Source: Candidatus Krumholzibacteriia bacterium | GTDB lineage: Bacteria > Krumholzibacteriota > Krumholzibacteriia > Krumholzibacteriales > Krumholzibacteriaceae | DNA length: 5,591 nucleotides | Reading direction: 5' to 3' | Assembly: GCA_028696635.1 (NCBI GenBank) | Contig: JAQVGR010000142.1 | Coordinates: 1 to 5,591, forward strand | In this document: positions 1 through 5,591 of the stretch, in pieces | Layout of the letters: each line of letters opens with the position of its first letter | Numbering within the stretch: position 1 is the first letter of the stretch | Notes under the pieces: model-generated | Seen by the model: the letters and a program-made list of their open reading frames with translations, nothing else | What the model was told of the DNA's origin: nothing | Databases searched by the model: none | Program-made: the position numbers and the translations under genes

Positions 1-860
1 ACCGTCATCGGGAACCGGTCGCCCGGTATCAACGAATGGTACGCCTGCCTGACGGCGTGCCCGAGGAGCCGGTCCCTGACCAGACGACCGTTCACGAAAA
101 GAAACTGCATGGAGCGGTTTCCCCTCGTTACGGACGGGAGTGTCGTATATCCGCGCACCCGCATCCCTCCGTCGGAACCTTCGAACGCACGCAGGCCGGG
201 GAATACGCTTGAACCGAAGACCATCTCGACACGCTCGGCGAAGCTGCAGGACGGGTAGGAAAGGATCTCCCGGCCGTTGTGGGAAAGGCTCAGGGAGACC
301 TCCGGCCAGGCGAGCGCGTAGCTCTGCACGAGCGACGTGATCCGGCGGATCTCCGATGCGTCGCTCGAAAGGAACTTCTTGCGGGCCGGGAGATTATGAA
401 AGAGATCCTCGACGATAACGGTAGTCCCGGGTTTCATCACCGCGGGCTCGTCGCCGAGGACTTCTTCCCCGCGCCAGCGTATCTCTCTGCCGATCTCCTC
501 GGACGCGTCGCGGGACCGGATTGTCAGCCGGGCGACGGCCCGGATGCTGGCGAGCGCCTCTCCGCGGAAACCGAGTGTCGTGATGCGGTCGAGATCGGAG
601 ATCAGGCCGATCTTGCTCGTCGAGTAGTTCTCCGCCGCGAGAGCGAGCTCTGCCGCAGGTATCCCGGTTCCGTCGTCCTCGACGCGTATGGAACGGCGCC
701 CGCCCTCCTCCACCGAGATCGAAACGCGCGAGGCCGAGGCGTCGAGCGCGTTCTCGAGCAGCTCCTTGACGGCGTTCACGGGGCGCTCGATCACCTCACC
801 CGCGGCGATCTTGCCCGTTGTGTCGGCCGGGAGGCGTTTGATATGTCGTTCCACGGTCAT
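1..860 (-). CDS. mutL: DNA mismatch repair protein MutL, N-terminal 286 codons (3' end outside window)
   Basis: MutL is the GHKL-family ATPase that MutS recruits after mismatch recognition; it activates the downstream nuclease and helicase steps in the cytoplasm. I translated this frame by hand and it stays open from an ATG at 860 to the window edge. Family motifs appear in order: IAAGEVIERP (residues 18-27), KELLENALDA (32-41, with the expected catalytic Glu33 and Mg-binding Asn37), EDDGTGI (61-67), STSKI (80-84), GFRGEALASI (97-106), LFHNLPARKKFL (153-164) and FVNGRLVRDRLL (255-266). This covers the whole ATPase domain and most of the transducer domain. The C-terminal dimerisation domain is outside, so the presence of the DQHA(X)2E(X)4E endonuclease motif cannot be judged. 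The start is supported by a GGAGG four bases upstream. The box usually reading RHATSKI is NYSTSKI here, a mild deviation. No frameshift is seen. The gene follows the sensor-like gene after 127 bp. Confidence 0.97.
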   Translation of the reverse strand, partial: MTVERHIKRLPADTTGKIAAGEVIERPVNAVKELLENALDASASRVSISVEEGGRRSIRVEDDGTGIPAAELALAAENYSTSKIGLISDLDRITTLGFRGEALASIRAVARLTIRSRDASEEIGREIRWRGEEVLGDEPAVMKPGTTVIVEDLFHNLPARKKFLSSDASEIRRITSLVQSYALAWPEVSLSLSHNGREILSYPSCSFAERVEMVFGSSVFPGLRAFEGSDGGMRVRGYTTLPSVTRGNRSMQFLFVNGRLVRDRLLGHAVRQAYHSLIPGDRFPMT

Positions 861-864
861 GAGT

Positions 865-869
865 CCTCC
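865..869 (-). promoter_or_regulatory. Ribosome binding site of mutL
   Basis: On the minus strand GGAGG (within GGGAGGAC) lies four bases before the ATG at 860. It fixes this ATG as the mutL start; the next in-frame GTG, two codons later, has no comparable site. Confidence 0.85.
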
Positions 870-903
870 CGCAACTCCCATTCAGAGCGGTTCGTTCCGG
901 GCG

Positions 904-918
904 GCGGATCTTTTCCGC
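904..918 (-). repeat. Small inverted repeat in the mutL leader
   Basis: GCGGA and TCCGC form a perfect 5-bp stem around a 5-base loop, about 45 bp ahead of the mutL start. There is no following T-run on either strand, so it does not qualify as an intrinsic terminator. It may be a leader hairpin or chance in GC-rich DNA. Confidence 0.3.
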
Positions 919-933
919 AGGCGCGGTCGCAAT

Positions 934-962
934 ACGATACCACAGCAGAGGGCGTTGAGCAA
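934..962 (-). promoter_or_regulatory. Candidate sigma-70-type promoter for mutL
   Basis: On the minus strand TTGCTC (957-962) is followed after exactly 17 bases by TATCGT (934-939). A TG one base ahead of the -10 hexamer (TGGTATCGT) fits an extended -10 element. The hexamers match consensus only partly (3 of 6 and 4 of 6), and the host's consensus is unknown. If real, transcription would begin near 927 and give a leader of about 65 bases, allowing mutL expression independent of the upstream genes. The rest of the 861-987 spacer shows nothing else I can name. Confidence 0.3.
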
Positions 963-987
963 TCGACAATGGAGGATGAGCGCGATA

Positions 988-3276
988 TCAGAGCCGGCGG
1001 CGGGCTTCGCGTATCAGGTCCGCGGCGGAATCGCAACTCCCGGGAAAGACTGCGAATGCGCTCGTAGGGCGGATAGATCGTTCATCGTACAAATCGTGGC
1101 CTCGAAGCGCTTTCTCGATGAAGCCGATCAGCCGCTTTTCGAGGTACTCGATCCTGTTGTGGCTTTCGAGGGAAATCACGGCGAAGAGATCGGTCTCTAT
1201 CCACGAGAAGTAATCGGTCTTGCGAACCTGCTCCCGTATGCCCGTGCTGAGCTCGTTGATCAGGTCGAGAGTACGGTGGTAATCGCTCTCCATCATCTCC
1301 TTGAGGCCGCTGATGCGGAAGAGGGTGACGATGAATCCGTGGTGATACCTCTCGGCTCTCTCGATCTCTTCGTTCATCCGTTCGAGGAGGATCTTCTGAT
1401 TGGATCTGAGAAGCTCGTCGAAGCTGACCGATCCGGTCTCTGTCCCTGAGCCGGTTCGCTCGCGCTCGAGGATGGGGATGACGATCTCCTCGGTGCGATG
1501 CAGCAGTTCGAGCTCGTGGCTCCCGAAGACGGACGAATCGAGCGGCGAGACCGGACGCCGGTCGTACCCGATGAACCAGGCGATGACCTTGCCGGAGCGT
1601 TTCATCGGAAACATGATGATCGAGCGGTAGAGCGGCGGGCTGTCATAGGCGCCGATGGCGCCGGAGAGGTAGCTGACGCATTCCGGTTCTCCCCTCTCGC
1701 GCACCCTGGCAAGCATCTCGGCGTCGCAGGCGAGTCGTGCCGTCCGCTGATTCTCGTCCTCGGGGAAGCCGTGGTAAGCGGTTTCCACCCCTTCCGGACC
1801 GGACCAATGGAAACTCCCCATGGACGCTCCGACGAGCGTGGAGAGCAGCGCCGGAACTTGCCTCAACCTCGCCTGAAGACTCCAGGTGCCCATAAGCGCC
1901 GGGGTGATCGTCGAGAGGAACTCGAGACTCTGCATCCTGCGCGACTGCCGCAGCTCCTTCAACTGTGTGTATACGAAAAAGCCGAGCTGAAACCTGAGCA
2001 CGTCCTTGAGCTTGAGGAACCGTTCGAACGCATCGAGGTTCGCGAACTCGATGACCGCGACGCCGAGGGGACGATCATGCTCGAGCGGCATATAGAAGGA
2101 GGTTATCGCGTCCTTGCGCTCGCTGAGCTTGAGGCCTACCTCGTGCCTGACCTCGGTCATGAGGACTTCCTCCTGCTGCAGGAATGATCTGGCGAGGCTG
2201 CCGTTGGCGCAATGGATCCGGGGCGCTGGAGTGCCGTCGTCGTGGATCTGGTGGTCGCTCCCGCCGAGGATCAGCCAGTCCCCTTCGTCCGTCGCCGTAT
2301 AGACGGTTACGCTCGCCGCGGAAAGGACCTCGGCCAGAGCGCGACTGAGGAATGCGAATTTCTCGTGAAAACCGGTGTCGGTATGGAACAGCGATTCGAT
2401 ATGATTACGGATCCGGTACTCGGCGTCGCGCACCTTCTGGGTATCGATGTGCAGGTGGTGGCGCAGGATGGGCGCGATCTTTGCCGCGAGGAGTGTTATC
2501 GTCTCGAGATCCGGCTCCTCGAGCTCGCGGTCGCCGCGGTCTGTGGAGATATTGAGAACGCCGACAAGTACGCCTGTGTCGATCATGGGGACCGATATCG
2601 CGCTGAGGATCGACTCCCGTTCGCGGCCGTCGCGGTAGAGCGGCGTTTCCACGAGATTCCGTATCAGGCGCGCCTTGCCGGCGGATGCGACCGATCCGGC
2701 TATCCCCGTGCCGATTTTCTGCCGCGTCCCGCTGACGACCTCTTCGCTCAGCCCCATCGCATATCCGATATACAACTCTTTGGTCTGCTCCGAGAGGAGC
2801 ATGATCGATCCGGAGGATGCCTGCACTGCTCGTACGGATATCTCGAGAAGCCACTTGAGGAGACGCTCGCGGTCGGTGATCCGGTCTATGTAGGAAAGGG
2901 CCTGCTCGAGATGCTGAGGCCACGGCAGCGGCTTTTCATCCGTAGTTCCGGCCGGCTGCCGCTCGACGGCTCGCGAAGCGGATTCCGAGGGGGTCATCAG
3001 CCGCACCCCCTCGCGCCGCAGCAGCCGGATCTCCTCACCGAACGCGCTGCGGCTCCCCGCGATGATCACGTGATCTGCGGTCTTGAACGCCTCGACGAAG
3101 GAGCGGTCGGTGAACACCGGCACGCCGATGATCTCGGCGATCTCGATGGCTACCGCCCGCCTGTCGCGGTCGTATATTCCGACGATCTCAATGGCCGGAT
3201 CCCGGTGTAACTCGCTGAGAATATTGAGCTCTTCCTCGCCGCCCCCGAGGATCGCTACCTGTCTGGCCGCCTTCAC
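988..3276 (-). CDS. Soluble multi-domain sensor-like protein: Rossmann-like + GAF repeats + degenerate GGDEF
   Basis: A 762-residue protein with no signal peptide or membrane segment, so probably cytoplasmic. Residues 1-108 look like a Rossmann nucleotide-binding fold: VAILGGGEEE (7-16), a second strand ending in an acidic residue (IVGIYDRD, 31-38) and ADHVIIAG (67-74). The last Gly of the usual GxGxxG is Glu16. Residues 138-275 form a recognisable GAF domain (KIGTGIAGSVASAGK, 187-201; AISVPM, 226-231). Regions 302-440 and 447-605 have weaker GAF-like patterns. Residues 620-762 resemble a GGDEF domain (EEIERAERY, FAVISLE, final AADLIREA), but the GGDEF signature reads ETDLF (694-698) and the metal-binding region reads RISGLK (654-659), so cyclase activity is unlikely. 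RKTD (685-688) lies five residues before that site, as in an RxxD I-site. There is no kinase, HD, EAL or DNA-binding domain. The start is a GTG with a strong upstream GGAGGG. The gene lies 84 bp after mutS and 127 bp before mutL. The biological role is unknown. Confidence 0.9.
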   Translation of the reverse strand: MKAARQVAILGGGEEELNILSELHRDPAIEIVGIYDRDRRAVAIEIAEIIGVPVFTDRSFVEAFKTADHVIIAGSRSAFGEEIRLLRREGVRLMTPSESASRAVERQPAGTTDEKPLPWPQHLEQALSYIDRITDRERLLKWLLEISVRAVQASSGSIMLLSEQTKELYIGYAMGLSEEVVSGTRQKIGTGIAGSVASAGKARLIRNLVETPLYRDGRERESILSAISVPMIDTGVLVGVLNISTDRGDRELEEPDLETITLLAAKIAPILRHHLHIDTQKVRDAEYRIRNHIESLFHTDTGFHEKFAFLSRALAEVLSAASVTVYTATDEGDWLILGGSDHQIHDDGTPAPRIHCANGSLARSFLQQEEVLMTEVRHEVGLKLSERKDAITSFYMPLEHDRPLGVAVIEFANLDAFERFLKLKDVLRFQLGFFVYTQLKELRQSRRMQSLEFLSTITPALMGTWSLQARLRQVPALLSTLVGASMGSFHWSGPEGVETAYHGFPEDENQRTARLACDAEMLARVRERGEPECVSYLSGAIGAYDSPPLYRSIIMFPMKRSGKVIAWFIGYDRRPVSPLDSSVFGSHELELLHRTEEIVIPILERERTGSGTETGSVSFDELLRSNQKILLERMNEEIERAERYHHGFIVTLFRISGLKEMMESDYHRTLDLINELSTGIREQVRKTDYFSWIETDLFAVISLESHNRIEYLEKRLIGFIEKALRGHDLYDERSIRPTSAFAVFPGSCDSAADLIREARRRL

Positions 3277-3280
3277 GATG

Positions 3281-3286
3281 CCCTCC
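3281..3286 (-). promoter_or_regulatory. Ribosome binding site that decides a GTG start
   Basis: GGAGGG on the minus strand is followed by CATC and then GTG at 3276. The Rossmann-like first strand (VAIL) begins six residues later, as expected for a complete N terminus. This makes the GTG the start despite not being ATG. Confidence 0.85.
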
Positions 3287-3316
3287 GGTCTCTACCGCCT
3301 GAATGCGGTAAACCGC
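3286..3316 (-). repeat. Four alternating complementary segments in the leader of the sensor-like gene
   Basis: On the minus strand the order is GCGGT (3316-3312), ACCGC (3309-3305), GCGGT (3298-3294) and ACCG (3289-3286). Segment 1 can pair with 2 (GCGG, UUUA loop, CCGC), 2 with 3 (UACCGC, 6-base loop, GCGGUA; perfect 6-bp stem) and 3 with 4 (CGGU, AGAG loop, ACCG). The 2:3 helix excludes both others. The last base of segment 4 is the first G of the GGAGGG ribosome binding site. No U-run follows, so this is not a terminator. A role in translation control is inference. Confidence 0.4.
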
Positions 3317-3326
3317 TCAAGAAAAG

Positions 3327-3343
3327 AGCAAGATTCAAGCCAG
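3327..3343 (-). promoter_or_regulatory. Candidate sigma-54 (-24/-12) promoter
   Basis: The minus-strand 17-mer reads CTGGCTTGAATCTTGCT. Against the sigma-54 consensus YTGGCACGNNNNTTGCW it matches 11 of 13 specified positions, including the GG of the -24 element, the GC of the -12 element and their exact 10-base spacing. Transcription would start near 3316, at the first base of the alternating hairpin segments, giving a leader of about 40 bases before the GTG at 3276. It sits in the mutS-to-sensor spacer in the right orientation. No enhancer-binding site is identified, and a chance match remains possible. Confidence 0.4.
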
Positions 3344-3360
3344 AATGAACGGAGGGATGG

Positions 3361-5591
3361 TCAATCGGCGTTTTTCAGAAGCTCTGCTCGCAGGCGGGAG
3401 ATAAGGGCGAGTGCCTCCAGAGGCGTTATCCGGTCCGGATCGATGGCCGCAATCGCCTCCCTGACGGGATCGGGACGTTCGAACAGGGGGAGCTGCCCCC
3501 CGGTCGATCCGGATCCATCGGGATCGGGCCGGTTGCGCTCGAGCGTCTCGAGGATACTCCGGGCGCGATCGACCACCGTCTGGGGGAGCCCGGCAAGTTT
3601 CGCCACGTGTATCCCGTAGCTCTTGTCCCCTGCCCCCTCCACGATCCGGTACAGGAACAGTATCTCGTCCCCCCACTCCTTCACATCGACGCGGAGATTG
3701 TGAACGCGGGGGTACCGTTCAGCGAGGGCCGTCAGCTCATGATAGTGGGTGGCGAAGAGGGTCTTCGGTCGCCGCCCCGGGTTCTCTACGAGGTATTCCG
3801 TCACCGCCTGGGCGATGCTCAGACCGTCGAGCGTGCTCGTGCCCCGTCCTATCTCGTCGAGCAGCACAAGACTCTTCGATGTGCACTGGTGCAGAATCTT
3901 GGCCGTCTCCGCCATCTCGACGAGAAAGGTGCTCTGTCCGCGGGCGAGGTTGTCGCTCGAGCCGACCCGGGTGAAAACCCGGTCGAGGATGCCGATATGC
4001 GCGCGGGATGCGGGTACGAAGCTTCCCGCATGGGCGAGAATCGCTATCAGGGCAGCCTGTCTGATGTATGTCGATTTCCCCCCCATGTTCGGACCGGTGA
4101 TGACGAGCAGCTGGCGCTCGCCGGGACGCAGAACGAGATCGTTGGGTATGAATCCCGATCCGGCGAGATCCTCGACGACCGGATGGCGACCGCCCGATAT
4201 GACGAGATCGTCGGACTCCGTGATCACCGGCCTGCACCAGTCGCGGTCGGAAGCACAGTCTGCCAGGGATGAGAGGACGTCGAGCAGGGCGGCGAAGCGG
4301 GCGATCCCCAGGATCGCCGGGCTTTCTGATGCGATATCCGAGCAGATTCTCCCGAATATATCGCGCTCCAGCTCGATACGTCGCGAGTCAGCCGACAGTA
4401 TCGCCTGCTCGCGCACCTTGAGCGCCTCCGTGACGTACCGCTGCGAGTTGACCAGAGTCTGCCTACCGATGTAGTCGGGCGGAATCTTTTCGAGATGCGC
4501 CCGCGAGACCTCGATATAGTATCCGAACACCTTGTTGAACCCGACCTTGAGAGACGGGATGCCGGTGCGTTTTCGCTCGCTCTCCTGCAGCGCGGCGATC
4601 CACCGTTTTCCCCCCTCGGCTTCGTCGATCAGGTCGTCGAGCGGTTTGTCGAAACCCCGTTGTATTACGCCGCCGTCGCGCAGGTGCGGTGGTGCGCCCG
4701 GATCGATTCCGGTCCGAATCAGCCCCAGCGCTCCGGTCTGCGAGCTGAGCGCCGAGGCTGCCTCGGTTACGAGCGGCGCGTATTTTCCGTCGCAGGCATC
4801 AGCGACGGACGGTGCGCGCTCGAGCGCCTCGGCGAGGGAGAGCAGATCGCGCGGGCCGGCTTTGCCGGCGGTGATCCGCGCCAGTATACGCTCGATGTCC
4901 GGCAGCCCGCGCATGGTCTCCCGCAGGCGCTGGAGCTGCGCCGGTTGCGAGGCAAGACTGTCGACGGCCTCCAGGCGGGATTCGATCAGGCTCAGGATCC
5001 TCGACGGCCTCAGAAGCCATCTTCGAAGGAGGCGGCCGCCGGCCGCCGTGCGTGTCCGGTCGATGTGGCCGATCAGAGCCGCCTCGGGCGCGTCGCCGCG
5101 CAGGGGTTCGAAAATCTCCAGGTTCCGCAGGGTCTCCGGATCGAGGAAGAGCGTGTCGCTCGGAGCGAGGAGCCGGATGCCGGTGACATGATCGAGTCCG
5201 CCGCCTCGCAGCCTTCTCACGTAGGCGAGCAGGGTACCTGCAGCCGTGACCGCGAGCGGGCGGTCATCCATCCCGAAGCAGTCGAGCCCCGGGGTGCCGA
5301 AATGTGCGAGCAGGGTACGGCGTGCCTCCTCCTCGGAGAATTCGAAAGCCGGCAGCAGTTCCCGGCAGCACCCGGGGAGGGTGCGAGCAATCAGCGCCCC
5401 CGTCGAATCCTGGGTGTCGGGAATGACGGCCTCGCGGACGGGAAGACCGGCCAGAAGCTGCTCTATGGAGCGCGTATCCTCCTCTGCGGCCTGGAATTCC
5501 CCCGTCGAGAGATCGAGAAGCGCGAGTCCCGTCCTCCCCTCTCCGCCGAACGCGGAGGCGATGAAATTGTTCTCGTTCTCGGTGAGGGTAG
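3361..5591 (-). CDS. mutS: DNA mismatch repair protein MutS, lacking only its N-terminal domain (5' end outside window)
   Basis: MutS is the mismatch-recognition ATPase that loads MutL. The frame is open to the right edge, giving 742 complete codons from 5589; the ATG at 5271 is internal (residue 107), since ENNFIASAF and GLALLDLSTGEFQAAE upstream of it are typical MutS connector-domain sequence. By comparison with E. coli MutS about 125 residues are missing, including the mismatch-contacting Phe-x-Glu motif. Visible parts: connector (1-141), lever/core starting at LDPETLRNLEIFEPLRG (149-165), clamp with KVGFNKVFGYYIEVSRAHL (348-366), and ATPase domain with Walker A GPNMGGKST (499-507), DNLARGQSTFLVEM (546-559), Walker B LVLLDEIGRGTST (574-586) and ATHYHEL (613-619). 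The catalytic residues are intact. QLPLF (699-703) fits a sliding-clamp-binding motif in the flexible linker, followed by the C-terminal DRITPLEALALISRL (719-733). The Walker B tail reads STLDG rather than the common STYDG or STFDG. It ends with TGA, 84 bp before the next gene. Confidence 0.98.
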   Translation of the reverse strand, partial: TLTENENNFIASAFGGEGRTGLALLDLSTGEFQAAEEDTRSIEQLLAGLPVREAVIPDTQDSTGALIARTLPGCCRELLPAFEFSEEEARRTLLAHFGTPGLDCFGMDDRPLAVTAAGTLLAYVRRLRGGGLDHVTGIRLLAPSDTLFLDPETLRNLEIFEPLRGDAPEAALIGHIDRTRTAAGGRLLRRWLLRPSRILSLIESRLEAVDSLASQPAQLQRLRETMRGLPDIERILARITAGKAGPRDLLSLAEALERAPSVADACDGKYAPLVTEAASALSSQTGALGLIRTGIDPGAPPHLRDGGVIQRGFDKPLDDLIDEAEGGKRWIAALQESERKRTGIPSLKVGFNKVFGYYIEVSRAHLEKIPPDYIGRQTLVNSQRYVTEALKVREQAILSADSRRIELERDIFGRICSDIASESPAILGIARFAALLDVLSSLADCASDRDWCRPVITESDDLVISGGRHPVVEDLAGSGFIPNDLVLRPGERQLLVITGPNMGGKSTYIRQAALIAILAHAGSFVPASRAHIGILDRVFTRVGSSDNLARGQSTFLVEMAETAKILHQCTSKSLVLLDEIGRGTSTLDGLSIAQAVTEYLVENPGRRPKTLFATHYHELTALAERYPRVHNLRVDVKEWGDEILFLYRIVEGAGDKSYGIHVAKLAGLPQTVVDRARSILETLERNRPDPDGSGSTGGQLPLFERPDPVREAIAAIDPDRITPLEALALISRLRAELLKNAD

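Noticed and set aside
279..1067. Open frame of 262 codons on the plus strand across the mutL 5' region
   Set aside because: It is antisense to well-conserved MutL motifs, resembles no family I know, and reflects the GC-rich codon structure of the real gene.
2212..3210. Open frame of 332 codons on the plus strand
   Set aside because: It lies wholly opposite the sensor-like gene, and its translation shows no domain pattern. The minus-strand frame has domain structure and a strong ribosome binding site.
3317..3360. Possible mutS terminator in the spacer (GCTC and GAGC flanking 3315-3329)
   Set aside because: The stem is only 4 bp with a 7-base AT-rich loop and no following U-run, too weak for an intrinsic terminator.
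5269..5271. ATG that could be taken as the mutS start
   Set aside because: The frame continues upstream to the window edge with typical MutS connector sequence, so this Met is internal.
5225..5318. 13-bp direct repeat GCGAGCAGGGTAC at 5225-5237 and 5306-5318
   Set aside because: Both copies are in mutS and encode the same short peptide, TLLA, in different contexts. This is best explained as coincidence of codon choice.
1..5591. CRISPR arrays, tRNA or rRNA genes, insertion sequences, attachment sites
   Set aside because: Coding sequence fills nearly the whole window, and I saw no regularly spaced repeats, transposase motifs, tRNA-like cloverleaf or rRNA sequence in either spacer.

Overview
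The window is a GC-rich (about 60% by eye) bacterial chromosomal segment. All three genes lie on the minus strand, so transcription runs from right to left: mutS (5' end beyond the right edge), then a large gene for a multi-domain sensor-like protein, then mutL (3' end beyond the left edge). The two edge genes are the core DNA mismatch-repair pair and are recognisable from their motifs. The organism cannot be named from this sequence. Strong Shine-Dalgarno sites and the GC content suggest an ordinary free-living bacterium. A deltaproteobacterial, FCB-group or uncultured candidate-phylum origin is only a guess.

Layout, in transcription order. Positions 5591-3361 hold mutS, lacking only its N-terminal mismatch-binding domain. 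Positions 3360-3277 are an 84-bp spacer with a candidate sigma-54 promoter and a chain of alternating complementary segments just ahead of a strong ribosome binding site. Positions 3276-988 hold a 762-residue soluble protein: a Rossmann-like N-terminal domain, one clear GAF domain, two weaker GAF-like regions and a C-terminal GGDEF-like domain. That last domain has lost the catalytic signature but keeps an RxxD motif at I-site spacing. Positions 987-861 are a 127-bp spacer with a possible sigma-70 promoter and a small hairpin. Positions 860-1 hold the first 286 codons of mutL.

MutS recognises mispairs and MutL is the ATP-driven coordinator that it recruits. MutS also carries a QLPLF sliding-clamp motif near its C terminus. 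No U-rich terminator was seen in either spacer, so readthrough across all three genes is plausible, although each spacer also has a candidate promoter. The unusual element is the middle gene, a predicted signalling or ligand-sensing protein between mutS and mutL. The best hypothesis from the sequence is a cyclic-di-GMP- or nucleotide-responsive effector rather than a diguanylate cyclase. Whether it has any role in repair cannot be decided here.
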